64,000 bases of DNA from Cellulophaga sp. RHA19 (GTDB lineage: Bacteria > Bacteroidota > Bacteroidia > Flavobacteriales > Flavobacteriaceae): positions 1,809,001-1,873,000 of the forward strand of contig NZ_PHUL01000001.1 in the NCBI RefSeq assembly GCF_002813425.1, given 5' to 3'. How positions within the stretch are numbered: position 1 is the first letter of the stretch; each line of letters opens with the position of its first letter. Below the pieces are notes generated by a model. That model made no database searches, was not told the DNA's origin, and saw only the letters and a program-made list of their open reading frames with translations. Made by a program: the position numbers and the translations under genes. This document shows, piece by piece, positions 27,908 to 38,295 of this stretch.

Positions 27908-29497
27908 TTATTCGAACTCAGATGTAAAATGTAGTTTTACACTAGGGTATTTTTGTTGTGTCATTTGTAATGAGAATTGTGAATCTGCTAAAAATACCAA
28001 TTTGCCAGACTTGTCCTTGGCAAGGAATTTTTGTTTAACACGCTTAAATTCTTTAAACTCATCATTATTTTTATCTTCAGGGTCAACCCAACAGGCTTTA
28101 AATACAGGGAAATTTTCGTAAGTACATTTAGCGCCATATTCATGTTCTAATCTGTATTGGATAACCTCAAACTGTAAAGCACCAACGGTACCAATTATTT
28201 TACGTCCATTTAACTCTAATGTAAATAATTGAGCAACACCTTCGTCCATTAATTGGTCTATACCTTTGTATAAAGGTTTAGCTTTCATAGGGTCCGCATT
28301 ATTTATGTATCTAAAATGTTCTGGACTAAAACTAGGAATTCCTTTATAGTGTAATTGTTCTCCTTCAGTTAAAGTGTCTCCAATTTTAAAATGACCAGTA
28401 TCGTGTAATCCAACAATATCACCAGGGTAAGATATATCTACAATTTCTTTTTTCTCAGCAAAAAAAGCATTTGGACTAGAAAATTTCAACTTCTTTTGAT
28501 TTCTTACGTGCAAATAAGGTTTGTTGCGCTCAAAAGTTCCAGATACAATTTTAATAAATGCTAATCTATCTCTATGTTTAGGATCCATATTGGCATGTAT
28601 TTTAAATACAAAACCAGTAAATTCTTTTTCGTTAGCTATAACCTCTCTTTCTTCTGCTTTTTTAGGTCTAGGAGAAGGGGCTATTTCAATAAAGCAATCT
28701 AATAGTTCACGTACTCCAAAATTATTTAAGGCAGAACCAAAAAATACCGGTTGTTGTTCACTAGCTAAATATTTTTCTTTGCTAAACTCTGGGTAAACTC
28801 CGCTAACAAGTTCTAAATCATCTCTTAAAGTTTCTGCAGCTTTTTCTCCAATTACATTTTCCAGTTCAGAATTTTTAACATCATCAAAGGCAATAGTTTC
28901 TTCAATATTTTTTTTGCTGTCTCCGCTAAAAAGGTTAATGTTTTTCTCGTAAATATTATAAATTCCTTTAAAGTCATATCCCATACCAATAGGGAAGCTT
29001 AAAGGAGTAACAGATAAGCCTAATTTTTGTTCTACTTCATCAAGCAAATCAAAAGCATCTTTACCTTCACGGTCTAACTTATTAATAAAAACAATAATTG
29101 GTATTTTTCGCATTCTACATACTTCAACCAATTTTTCAGTTTGTTCCTCAACACCTTTTGCAACATCAATTACAACAATAACGCTATCTACTGCCGTCAA
29201 TGTTCTAAAAGTATCTTCAGCAAAATCCTTGTGTCCTGGAGTATCTAAAATATTTATTTTCTTATCCTTATATATAAAGGCAAGTACAGACGTGGCTACA
29301 GATATACCTCTCTGTCTTTCAATTTCCATAAAGTCACTGGTAGCAGATTTCTTTATTTTATTGTTCTTAACCGCTCCTGCTTCTTGTATAGCACCACCAA
29401 AAAGTAATAGCTTTTCTGTTAGTGTTGTTTTACCAGCATCAGGGTGAGATATAATACCAAAAGTTCTTCTCTTTTGTATTTCTTTTTCAAAACTCAT
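27908..29497 (-). CDS. prfC: Peptide chain release factor 3
   Basis: 529 residues, translational GTPase that recycles RF1/RF2. GTP motifs: SHPDAGKTTLTEKLL (G1, about 17-31), MEIERQRGISV (G2), DTPGHKDFAEDT (G3), NKLDREG (G4). The EIER-QRGIS switch and the RF3-specific C-terminus (QLFTLELNGRKIIGTVGALQFEVIQYRLEHEYG) separate it from EF-G. Convergent with the rpoBC operon; own -7 element upstream. Confidence 0.97.
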   Translation of the reverse strand: MSFEKEIQKRRTFGIISHPDAGKTTLTEKLLLFGGAIQEAGAVKNNKIKKSATSDFMEIERQRGISVATSVLAFIYKDKKINILDTPGHKDFAEDTFRTLTAVDSVIVVIDVAKGVEEQTEKLVEVCRMRKIPIIVFINKLDREGKDAFDLLDEVEQKLGLSVTPLSFPIGMGYDFKGIYNIYEKNINLFSGDSKKNIEETIAFDDVKNSELENVIGEKAAETLRDDLELVSGVYPEFSKEKYLASEQQPVFFGSALNNFGVRELLDCFIEIAPSPRPKKAEEREVIANEKEFTGFVFKIHANMDPKHRDRLAFIKIVSGTFERNKPYLHVRNQKKLKFSSPNAFFAEKKEIVDISYPGDIVGLHDTGHFKIGDTLTEGEQLHYKGIPSFSPEHFRYINNADPMKAKPLYKGIDQLMDEGVAQLFTLELNGRKIIGTVGALQFEVIQYRLEHEYGAKCTYENFPVFKACWVDPEDKNNDEFKEFKRVKQKFLAKDKSGKLVFLADSQFSLQMTQQKYPSVKLHFTSEFE

Positions 29498-29514
29498 TTA
29501 AAAAAATTTGTTGC

Positions 29515-29522
29515 AAAAGTAC
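29515..29522 (-). promoter_or_regulatory. -7 element of prfC
   Basis: TACTTTTG on the minus strand, an exact TAnnTTTG match 18 bases before the prfC ATG. No TTG at the proper distance upstream. Confidence 0.5.
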
Positions 29523-29875
29523 GGTAAATAATAGTATGCTAATAACTCTGTTAATAAATACTGAGGTCTTATGTTACATAAATAAGAGTGTTTTTATATT
29601 TTCGACGAACTGCTTTTTTTATAAGATTACGAATTTTAATAAAAAACGGTTTTGACTTTTTTTTGTTAAATTTTTTTAACTAAAAGTTAAAAAATTAACA
29701 TTTAAACGATTAAATTTGCGCTTCAAAGAACGGATGCAACATATGATATCAAATTTAATGTAGTATTTAAAAATAACTTTAACTTAGCATCCAGTTTAAG
29801 CAAGAAGTCCCAAAATCTTTTAGGTATAAACTTAACAAACAATGCCATGGTGATTAGTAACACTAACTATCATTT
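29523..29875 (+). promoter_or_regulatory. Intergenic region with the leader of the first adhesin gene
   Basis: No gene. TAAATTTG at 29711-29718 is an exact -7 element for the plus strand, implying a 5' leader of about 155 bases. Within it GGATGC (29732-29737) can pair with GCATCC (29787-29792). AT-rich sequence without other visible features fills the rest. Confidence 0.5.
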
Positions 29876-32800
29876 ATGGAAAATTTTACTTTAGTATTAA
29901 ACAGGTCCCTGTACAAAAAGAGGACTCCTCTGTTTACTTTTTTAGTTGTATTTATATTCTCTTCATTCACTGTTTACGCGGATTTTGCTCCAGGCGTAGA
30001 TACAGATGGTGATGGCATTTTTGATCACATCGATATTGATGATGACAATGACGGTATTTTAGATACAAAAGAAGGAGAAACAGCAGATTTTGATAAAGAC
30101 GGAATACCAAATAGTTTAGATATTGATTCTGATAACGATGGTATTTTAGACAACTTAGAAGCACAATTGTCAGTTGGTTATATAAAGCCAAGTGGTATAG
30201 ATTCTGACGGAAATGGTTTAGATGATGCTTACGAATCTTGTCCTGGAGGAGGTGAAGGCTTGTCTCCTGTTGATACAGACGGAGATACTAGAAAAGATTA
30301 TTTAGATATTGATTCTGATAATGACGGTATATTGGATAATGTAGAAGCTCAGTCTACAAATGAATTTACCGCACCTTGTGGTATGGATTCTGATCCAAAG
30401 AATGGTTTAGATGATCATTATGAAGACTACTGTGGTACAGGTCAAGGAATTACACCTGTTGATACTGATGGTGATTCTCATCCAGATTTTAGAGATATAG
30501 ATTCTGATGATGATGGTATTATAGATAATATAGAAGCACAAACTACAGACGGCTACGTTGCTCCAATTAATAAAGATGTTAATTGTGATGGTTTAGATGA
30601 TGCTTACCAAAGTTGTCCTGGTTTGGGGCTAACACCTGTTGATACTGATGGAGACAAGAAACCAGATTTTAGAGATATAGATTCTGATAATGATGGTATT
30701 GTAGACAATGTTGAAGCTCAAGGAGGTAATACTATTGTACATCCTTGCACTTTTGATACAGATGGTAATGGTTTAGATGATGCTTATGAAACTACACCTG
30801 GATCAGGAGAAGGTATTACACCAACAAATTCAGATTCAGATTCTAATCCAGACTTTAGAGACATAGACGCAGATAACGATGGTATTCCAGACAACGTAGA
30901 AGGACAAACTACTGACGGTTATATAGCACCAAGCGGAAACGATTCAGATATGGATGGTTTAGATGATGCTTATGAAGGATCAGGAGACGAGGGAATTACA
31001 CCAAATAATCACGATGGTGAGGATACACGAGATTACATTGATTTAGATAGTGATAATGACACAGTTCCAGATAATAATGAGGGTAACGACTTTAACTTTG
31101 ACGGTATTCCAGATCAGACATTTACAGGAGTAGATACAGATGGTGATGGTTTGGATGATGGTTATGAAGGATCAGATGTAAACGATGGTTTTGATGTAAA
31201 TGATGAGATCAATGATCCAGCAAATGATTTACCAGATACAGATGGTACAGAAGATGTTAACTACAGAGATTTAGATGACGACGGAGACGGAATAAACACG
31301 CCAGATGAAGATGCAGATGGTAATGGTGACCCAACCAATGATGATTCAGATAATGATGGTACACCAGATTATTTAGACCCTACAGATGACAGAAAAGATA
31401 CAGACGGCGACGGTGTTCCAGATGCAGTAGATTTAGATGACGATAACGATGGTATTTTAGATGCAGTAGAAGATCCAAACTTAGATGGCGATAATGACCC
31501 GTTAACTAATCCTGCAGATACAGATGGTGATGGCATACCAAACCATTTAGATATAGACGCAGATAACGATGGTATTCCAGACAACGTAGAAGGACAAACA
31601 ACAGAAGATTACATAGCACCAAGCGGAAACGATTCAGATATGGATGGTTTAGATGATGCTTATGAAGGATCAGGAGACGAAGGAATTACGCCAAATAATC
31701 ACGATGGTGAGGATACACCAGATTACATTGATTTAGATAGTGATAATGACACAGTTCCAGATAACAATGAGGGTAACGACTTTAATTTTGATGGAGTTCC
31801 AGATCAGACATTTACAGGAGTAGATACCGATGGTGATGGTTTAGATGATGGATATGAAGGATCAGACGTAAACGATGGTTTTGATGTAAATGACGAGATC
31901 AACGATCCAGCAAATGATTTACCAGATACAGATGGTACAGAAGATGTTAACTACAGAGATTTGGATGACGACGGAGACGGAATAAACACGCCAGATGAAG
32001 ATGCAGATGGTAATGGTGACCCAACCAATGATGATTCAGATAATGATGGTACACCAGATTATTTAGACCCTACAGATGACAGAAAAGATACAGACGGCGA
32101 CGGTGTTCCAGATGCAGTAGATTTAGATGACGATAACGATGGTATTTTAGATGCAGTAGAAGATCCAAACTTAGATGGCGATAATGACCCGTTAACTAAT
32201 CCTGCAGATACAGATGGTGATGGCATACCAAACCATTTAGATATAGACGCAGATAACGATGGTATTCCAGACAACGTAGAAGGACAAACAACAGAAGATT
32301 ACATAGCACCAAGCGGAAACGATTCAGATATGGATGGTTTAGATGATGCTTATGAAGGATCAGGAGACGAAGGAATTACGCCAAATAATCACGATGGTGA
32401 GGATACACCAGATTACATTGATTTAGATAGTGATAATGACACAGTTCCAGATAATAATGAGGGTAACGACTTTAACTTTGACGGTATTCCAGATCAGACA
32501 TTTACAGGAGTAGATACAGATGGTGATGGTTTGGATGATGGTTATGAAGGATCAGATGTAAACGATGGTTTTGATGTAAATGATGAGATCAATGATCCAG
32601 CAAATGATTTACCAGATACAGATGGTACAGAAGATGTTAACTACAGAGATTTAGATGACGACGGAGACGGAATAAACACGCCAGATGAAGATGCAGATGG
32701 TAATGGTGACCCAACCAATGATGATTCAGATAATGATGGTACACCAGATTATTTAGACCCTACAGATGACAGAAAAGATACAGACGGCGACGGTGTTCCA

Positions 32801-35158
32801 GATGCAGTAGATTTAGATGACGATAACGATGGTATATTAGACGCAGTAGAGGATCCAAATTTAGATGGCGATAATGATCCATTAACAGATCCTGCAGATA
32901 CAGATGGTGATGGCATACCAAACCATTTAGACATAGACGCAGATAACGATGGTATTCCAGATAACGTAGAAGGACAAACAACAGAAGATTACATAGCACC
33001 AAGCGGAAACGATTCAGATATGGATGGTTTAGATGATGCTTATGAAGGATCAGGAGACGAAGGAATTACGCCAAATAATCACGATGGTGAGGATACACCA
33101 GATTACATTGATTTAAATAGTGATAATGACACAGTTCCAGATAACAATGAGGGTAACGACTTTAATTTTGATGGAGTTCCAGATCAGACATTTACAGGAG
33201 TAGATACCGATGGTGATGGTTTAGATGATGGATATGAAGGATCAGACGTAAACGATGGTTTTGATGTAAATGATGAGATCAACGATCCAGCAAATGATTT
33301 ACCAGATACAGATGGTACAGAAGATGTTAACTACAGAGATTTGGATGACGACGGAGACGGAATAAACACGCCAGATGAAGATGCAGATGGTAATGGTGAC
33401 CCAACCAATGATGATTCAGATAATGATGGTACACCAGATTATTTAGACCCTACAGATGACAGAAAAGATACAGACGGCGACGGTGTTCCAGATGCAGTAG
33501 ATTTAGATGACGATAACGATGGTATTTTAGATGCAGTAGAAGATCCAAACTTAGATGGCGATAATGACCCGTTAACTAATCCTGCAGATACAGATGGTGA
33601 TGGCATACCAAACCATTTAGATATAGACGCAGATAACGATGGTATTCCAGACAACGTAGAAGGACAAACAACAGAAGATTACATAGCACCAAGCGGAAAC
33701 GATTCAGATATGGATGGTTTAGATGATGCTTATGAAGGATCAGGAGACGAAGGAATTACGCCAAATAATCACGATGGTGAGGATACACCAGATTACATTG
33801 ATTTAGATAGTGATAATGACACAGTTCCAGATAATAATGAGGGTAACGACTTTAACTTTGACGGTATTCCAGATCAGACATTTACAGGAGTAGATACAGA
33901 TGGTGATGGTTTGGATGATGGTTATGAAGGATCAGATGTAAACGATGGTTTTGATGTAAATGATGAGATCAATGATCCAGCAAATGATTTACCAGATACA
34001 GATGGTACAGAAGATGTTAACTACAGAGATTTAGATGACGACGGAGACGGAATAAACACGCCAGATGAAGATGCAGATGGTAATGGTGACCCAACAAACG
34101 ACGATTCAGATAATGATGGTACACCAGATTATTTAGATCCTATGGATGATACTCCAGGTGTTGATACTGACGGAGATGGTGTTCCAGACGCAGTAGATTT
34201 AGATGACGATAACGATGGTATATTGGATGTAGTAGAAGATGAAAATATAGATGGCGATAATGACCCGTTAACTAATCCTGCAGATACAGATGGTGATGGC
34301 ATACCAAACCATTTAGACATAGACGCTGATGATGACGGTATTCCAGATAATGTAGAAGCACAAACCACTGATGGTTACATTGCTCCTAATAATGATGATG
34401 CAGCAACATATTTAGCAAACGATGGAGTAAATAGTGCTTATTTAGATGGTTTAACACCAAATAATCACGATGGTGAGGATACACCAGATTACATTGATTT
34501 AGATAGTGATAATGACACAGTTCCAGATAACAATGAGGGTAACGACTTTAATTTTGACGGTATTCCAGATCAGACATACACTACTATAGATACAGATGGT
34601 GATGGTTTAGATGATGGTTATGAGGGGTCAGATGTAAACGATGGTTTTGATGTAAATGATGAGATCAACGATCCAGTAAATGATTTACCAGATACAGATG
34701 GTACAGAAGACGTTAACTACAGAGATTTAGATGACGATGGTGACGGTATAAATACACCAGATGAAGATGCAAATGGTGATGGTAACCCAACAAACGATGA
34801 CGCAGATGGTGACGGAACTCCAGATTATTTAGATCCAGATAATACACCAGATGAAAATGCAGTAGTAGTTATGCAAATGGTTACTCCTAATAGTGATGGT
34901 AAAAATGATTTCTTATGGATAGATAATGTAGAGCTAGTTCCTAATAATACATTAAGAATCTATAACAGATGGGGTATTGTAATTTTTGAAGCTGATGGTT
35001 ACAACAACATTAATAATGTTTTTGATGGTAAATCTAAAGGAAGATCTACTGTAAAAGCAGGTGAAGTTTTACCTTCAGGAGTATATTATTACATCTTCAA
35101 TTACGAACAAAACGGAAATAATAATACCGATAGTGGTTATCTATACGTAAGTAAATAA
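29876..35158 (+). CDS. Giant secreted Ca2+-binding-repeat protein with type B T9SS C-terminal domain
   Basis: 1760 residues. A basic start and hydrophobic segment (about 19-36, ending TVYADFAPG) form the signal peptide. Residues about 40-1655 consist of thrombospondin type 3-like calcium-binding units ([18 protein letters not shown]), very acidic. Five near-identical 230-residue units occupy 335-1484, with a diverged sixth behind. The last 98 residues ([14 protein letters not shown]...[17 protein letters not shown]...YYYIFNYE...GYLYVSK) are the gliding-motility-type C-terminal domain (CHU_C, type B), which in F. johnsoniae directs secretion by T9SS with the help of a SprF-like partner. A SprF-like gene follows 18 bp downstream. 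Likely a surface adhesin or stalk stiffened by Ca2+. Confidence 0.93.
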   Translation: MENFTLVLNRSLYKKRTPLFTFLVVFIFSSFTVYADFAPGVDTDGDGIFDHIDIDDDNDGILDTKEGETADFDKDGIPNSLDIDSDNDGILDNLEAQLSVGYIKPSGIDSDGNGLDDAYESCPGGGEGLSPVDTDGDTRKDYLDIDSDNDGILDNVEAQSTNEFTAPCGMDSDPKNGLDDHYEDYCGTGQGITPVDTDGDSHPDFRDIDSDDDGIIDNIEAQTTDGYVAPINKDVNCDGLDDAYQSCPGLGLTPVDTDGDKKPDFRDIDSDNDGIVDNVEAQGGNTIVHPCTFDTDGNGLDDAYETTPGSGEGITPTNSDSDSNPDFRDIDADNDGIPDNVEGQTTDGYIAPSGNDSDMDGLDDAYEGSGDEGITPNNHDGEDTRDYIDLDSDNDTVPDNNEGNDFNFDGIPDQTFTGVDTDGDGLDDGYEGSDVNDGFDVNDEINDPANDLPDTDGTEDVNYRDLDDDGDGINTPDEDADGNGDPTNDDSDNDGTPDYLDPTDDRKDTDGDGVPDAVDLDDDNDGILDAVEDPNLDGDNDPLTNPADTDGDGIPNHLDIDADNDGIPDNVEGQTTEDYIAPSGNDSDMDGLDDAYEGSGDEGITPNNHDGEDTPDYIDLDSDNDTVPDNNEGNDFNFDGVPDQTFTGVDTDGDGLDDGYEGSDVNDGFDVNDEINDPANDLPDTDGTEDVNYRDLDDDGDGINTPDEDADGNGDPTNDDSDNDGTPDYLDPTDDRKDTDGDGVPDAVDLDDDNDGILDAVEDPNLDGDNDPLTNPADTDGDGIPNHLDIDADNDGIPDNVEGQTTEDYIAPSGNDSDMDGLDDAYEGSGDEGITPNNHDGEDTPDYIDLDSDNDTVPDNNEGNDFNFDGIPDQTFTGVDTDGDGLDDGYEGSDVNDGFDVNDEINDPANDLPDTDGTEDVNYRDLDDDGDGINTPDEDADGNGDPTNDDSDNDGTPDYLDPTDDRKDTDGDGVPDAVDLDDDNDGILDAVEDPNLDGDNDPLTDPADTDGDGIPNHLDIDADNDGIPDNVEGQTTEDYIAPSGNDSDMDGLDDAYEGSGDEGITPNNHDGEDTPDYIDLNSDNDTVPDNNEGNDFNFDGVPDQTFTGVDTDGDGLDDGYEGSDVNDGFDVNDEINDPANDLPDTDGTEDVNYRDLDDDGDGINTPDEDADGNGDPTNDDSDNDGTPDYLDPTDDRKDTDGDGVPDAVDLDDDNDGILDAVEDPNLDGDNDPLTNPADTDGDGIPNHLDIDADNDGIPDNVEGQTTEDYIAPSGNDSDMDGLDDAYEGSGDEGITPNNHDGEDTPDYIDLDSDNDTVPDNNEGNDFNFDGIPDQTFTGVDTDGDGLDDGYEGSDVNDGFDVNDEINDPANDLPDTDGTEDVNYRDLDDDGDGINTPDEDADGNGDPTNDDSDNDGTPDYLDPMDDTPGVDTDGDGVPDAVDLDDDNDGILDVVEDENIDGDNDPLTNPADTDGDGIPNHLDIDADDDGIPDNVEAQTTDGYIAPNNDDAATYLANDGVNSAYLDGLTPNNHDGEDTPDYIDLDSDNDTVPDNNEGNDFNFDGIPDQTYTTIDTDGDGLDDGYEGSDVNDGFDVNDEINDPVNDLPDTDGTEDVNYRDLDDDGDGINTPDEDANGDGNPTNDDADGDGTPDYLDPDNTPDENAVVVMQMVTPNSDGKNDFLWIDNVELVPNNTLRIYNRWGIVIFEADGYNNINNVFDGKSKGRSTVKAGEVLPSGVYYYIFNYEQNGNNNTDSGYLYVSK
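30878..34327 (+). repeat. Five tandem 690-bp repeats in an A-B-A-B-A pattern
   Basis: Unit boundaries at GATGGTATTCC: 30878, 31568, 32258, 32948, 33638, next boundary 34328. Units differ by a few silent changes; units 1, 3 and 5 share one set of variants (GACGGTATTCC with GTAGATACAGAT) and units 2 and 4 another (GATGGAGTTCC with GTAGATACCGAT). A sixth, diverged unit follows to about 34840. Confidence 0.93.
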
Positions 35159-35176
35159 CATAATTAATATCATAAA

Positions 35177-36130
35177 ATGATAAAAAGAAGCATTCTTGCA
35201 ACAATTATATTAGTAATACTTGTTTTAGACAGTGTTAGTGCGCAACAAGACGCACAATACACACAATATATGTTTAATACATTAGCTGTTAATCCCGCAT
35301 ACGCAGGATCTAGAGGTCAACTAAGTATTGCTGCATTATATAGATCTCAATGGGTAGGATTAGATGGTGCGCCAAAAACTCAGACTCTAAATTTACACTC
35401 GCCTATACGAAACAGTAATTTGGGATATGGCGTATCTATAGTTAATGATGAAATTGGAGATGGTGTAGTTCAGGAAACTTATGTTGATGGGACTTTATCT
35501 TACACATTAAAACTTGCTCAAGAAAGAAAATTATCTTTTGGACTTAAAGTAGGTTTCAATAGGTTAAACTTAGATTTTGACAAACTAAGAAAAATAGATG
35601 ATGAAGTAGTAGAAACAAATAATATAGATAATAGATTCTCTCCTAATTTTGGACTAGGTTTTTACTACCATACAAATAAATTTTACTTTGGACTTTCAGC
35701 TCCAAACTTGTTAGAGACAGATCATTTTGATAGTAGCAATTCAGATTCAGATGATGGTGTACAGTTTTTATCTCAGGATAAAATCAATTTATATGCTATA
35801 ACAGGTTATGTGTTTGACTTAAATAACGATTTAAAATTTAAGCCAGCACTATTAACAAAAGTCGTAAGTGGAGCACCTCTTCAAGTAGATTTATCAGCAA
35901 ACTTTTTATATAATGAGAAGTTCTCATTTGGTGCAGCTTACAGATGGGATGCTGCAGTAAGTGCAATGGCTGGTTTTCAAGTGTCAGACCAAATTATGTT
36001 GGGCTTAGCTTATGATAAAGAAACTACAGAATTAGGAGGAACTCAATTTAATGATGGTTCTTTTGAGGTGTTTTTAAGATTTGAACTGGTTAGAGCTTTT
36101 GAAAAGCTAGTTTCACCTAGATTCTTCTAA
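35177..36130 (+). CDS. PorP/SprF family outer-membrane protein
   Basis: 317 residues. Signal peptide (1-22, ending SVSAQ), then the family signature QDAQYTQYMFNTLAVNPAYAGSRG and YRSQWVGLDGAPKTQT, with the rest alternating strands of an outer-membrane beta-barrel and a terminal aromatic residue (SPRFF). SprF-type proteins act in secretion or surface anchoring of partner proteins with type B C-terminal domains. It lies between the CHU_C protein (18 bp) and the OmpA protein (18 bp), so the three form a module. A paralogue is at 54767. Confidence 0.95.
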   Translation: MIKRSILATIILVILVLDSVSAQQDAQYTQYMFNTLAVNPAYAGSRGQLSIAALYRSQWVGLDGAPKTQTLNLHSPIRNSNLGYGVSIVNDEIGDGVVQETYVDGTLSYTLKLAQERKLSFGLKVGFNRLNLDFDKLRKIDDEVVETNNIDNRFSPNFGLGFYYHTNKFYFGLSAPNLLETDHFDSSNSDSDDGVQFLSQDKINLYAITGYVFDLNNDLKFKPALLTKVVSGAPLQVDLSANFLYNEKFSFGAAYRWDAAVSAMAGFQVSDQIMLGLAYDKETTELGGTQFNDGSFEVFLRFELVRAFEKLVSPRFF

Positions 36131-36148
36131 AAAAATAAAATTTACAAA

Positions 36149-38086
36149 ATGATTAAGAAAATTATAGTTTTACTTGCTATACTATTTTTTACTGTTGGAA
36201 ATATTGATGCCCAAGAGAGATTAATAGAAAAAGCAAATGATAAATACAAAAGTTACGCTTTTAGTCCTGCTATAGATATTTATACTAAAGTTATAGAAAA
36301 AGGATTTGTATCTGCTGAATTACTAGGTAAATTGGCAAACTCATATTACTTTAATGCAGATTATAAAAAGGCAGCAGATATATACAAAAGGTTAGTAGCA
36401 GAGTTTGAATCAGATGTTACAGCAGAACAATATTTTAAATATGCGCAAACACTAAGGACACTAGCTCAGTATGATGAATCTAATGCTATTTTAGAGAAGT
36501 TTTATGATGTAGCCTCTTCAGGAGAAAAAGCTTTATTTGCAAAAGATACAATCGCATCTTCTGCAAAAATTAGAGAAAATTTAGATAAATTTAAAGTATC
36601 TACTTTTAAGTACAATAGTGTGCATAACGAGTTTGCTCCAACATTTTATAATGAAGGACTTCTTTTTTCTTCAGATAGAGATACGGGTAACTTAGCAAAA
36701 TATAGACATACTTGGAACTCAAGAGACTTTTTAGACCTATATAAAGTAAATGCAGATAGCTTGTCTTTAAATAAAGTTGTAAAATTAGATAAAAATATAA
36801 ATACTAGATATCACGAGTCAACATCTACAATTACTAAAGATGGTACTACTATGTATTTTACACGTAATAATTATAAGGATGGAAAGCGTGTAGAAGATAA
36901 AAATGGTGTAGTTAGATTAAAAATATTTAGAGCAGATTTTATAGATGGGATTTGGACAAATATTACAGAGTTGCCTTTTAATAGTGACGATTACTCAGTA
37001 GCTCATCCTACATTAAGTAATGATGAAAAAACATTATATTTTGCTTCTAATATGCCTGGTACTTTAGGTTTGTCAGATATTTTTAGTTCTAGTATTAATG
37101 ATGATAATACTTATGGCACACCTGTAAATTTAGGAAGCAAAATTAATACAGAAGAGAGAGAGACTTTCCCATATGTATCTAATGAAGATATTTTATATTT
37201 TTCTTCAGACGGACATCTTGGTTTAGGAGGGTTAGATATATTTGCAACCAAAATTGCAAACAATACACTTAATGGCTCTATTGTAAATGTTGGTGAACCA
37301 GTAAATAGTAATATGGACGATTTTACCTTTATTTTTGATAGTGAAAATAGAAACGGATATTTTGCTTCTAACAGAAAAGGTGGAGTAGGTGAAGATGATA
37401 TTTACTCAGTAGTAGAAAATGAACCTTTGGTTTTAGATTGTATTCAGCAAATAACTGGTACGGTTAGAGATAAAATTTCAAATGAAATTTTAGTTGGAGC
37501 AGCAATAAAAGTTATTGATGAAAATAATGAAGAAATTTCTTCTACAATTATGAGTTCTAATGGTGTTTATAATATACAATTAGATTGTAATCAAGGAAAT
37601 TTTGTTAGAGCTGTAGTAGAGGGTTATGTACCATCAGAAAAATATATTAACAAGTCTAATGGAGAACCACAGGTAATCGATTTTTATCTAGAAAGAGATA
37701 AAGTTACTGCAGGTGCTGGAGATGATTTGGCTAAATTATTACAATTAAGTACTATATATTTTGATTTAAATAAGTTTGATATTAGACCGGATGCAGAAAT
37801 TGAAATTCAAAAAGTTATTGTTGCTATGGAAAAATTCTCTAGTTTAAAAATCAAAGTTAATTCACATACAGACAGTAGAGGTAAAGATTCTTACAACTTA
37901 TGGTTGTCTCAAAAGAGAGCAGAAGCAACAGTAAATTATATGGTATCTAAAGGAATTGATGCAAGTCGTTTACAAGGTGAAGGTTTTGGAGAAACTAAAC
38001 TTGTAAATAAATGCGAAAATGGTGTGCCTTGTACAGTAAAAGAACATCAATTAAATAGAAGATCAGAATTTATTATTATAGAATAA
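36149..38086 (+). CDS. OmpA family protein with TPR, PD40 propeller and carboxypeptidase-regulatory-like domains
   Basis: 645 residues. Signal peptide (1-21). Residues about 25-125 are TPR-like helices (AFSPAIDIYTKVIEKG, ADIYKRLVAEFESD); about 160-420 WD40-like/PD40 blades (LLFSSDRDTGNL, TLYFASNMPG, YFSSDGHLGLGGLDIF, GYFASNRKGGVGEDDIY); about 435-515 a carboxypeptidase-regulatory-like beta sandwich (ITGTVRDKISNEIL); about 530-645 an OmpA peptidoglycan-binding domain (IYFDLNKFDIRPDAE, NSHTDSRGKDSYN, RAEATVNYMVSKGI). The same layout occurs in T9SS PorE and in proteins paired with SprF. It probably tethers the surface complex to peptidoglycan. Confidence 0.93.
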   Translation: MIKKIIVLLAILFFTVGNIDAQERLIEKANDKYKSYAFSPAIDIYTKVIEKGFVSAELLGKLANSYYFNADYKKAADIYKRLVAEFESDVTAEQYFKYAQTLRTLAQYDESNAILEKFYDVASSGEKALFAKDTIASSAKIRENLDKFKVSTFKYNSVHNEFAPTFYNEGLLFSSDRDTGNLAKYRHTWNSRDFLDLYKVNADSLSLNKVVKLDKNINTRYHESTSTITKDGTTMYFTRNNYKDGKRVEDKNGVVRLKIFRADFIDGIWTNITELPFNSDDYSVAHPTLSNDEKTLYFASNMPGTLGLSDIFSSSINDDNTYGTPVNLGSKINTEERETFPYVSNEDILYFSSDGHLGLGGLDIFATKIANNTLNGSIVNVGEPVNSNMDDFTFIFDSENRNGYFASNRKGGVGEDDIYSVVENEPLVLDCIQQITGTVRDKISNEILVGAAIKVIDENNEEISSTIMSSNGVYNIQLDCNQGNFVRAVVEGYVPSEKYINKSNGEPQVIDFYLERDKVTAGAGDDLAKLLQLSTIYFDLNKFDIRPDAEIEIQKVIVAMEKFSSLKIKVNSHTDSRGKDSYNLWLSQKRAEATVNYMVSKGIDASRLQGEGFGETKLVNKCENGVPCTVKEHQLNRRSEFIIIE

Positions 38087-38106
38087 TTAATACTACATAA
38101 CTTATT

Positions 38107-38142
38107 AAAAAAGCCTTAACACTTGATGTTAAGGCTTTTTTT
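38107..38142 (+). terminator. Terminator of the first adhesin module
   Basis: Stem of 13 pairs (38108-38120 with 38128-38140), seven-base loop and T tract, 21 bases after the OmpA-protein stop. Confidence 0.92.
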
Positions 38143-38242
38143 AATTGTTCTTACTTCAAGTTTCTAGAGCTATATGATACGTTATCGGCTATTCACAACA
38201 AATATTAAATATTTGATAGTTAAAAGTATAATTTAGCGCCTT

Positions 38243-38295
38243 AATAAGATGGGTGTGTTTTTAATAACACATTCCCCAAAAACCCAATTCTTATT
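38243..38295 (+). promoter_or_regulatory. Foldable 5' leader ending at a start codon
   Basis: AATAAGA (38243-38249) is the exact complement of TCTTATT (38289-38295), which touches the ATG of the 1491-residue protein; inside, GGG (38251-38253) can pair with CCC (38283-38285), and GTGT with ACAC. The fold would hide the initiation region. Observed by eye only. Confidence 0.45.
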
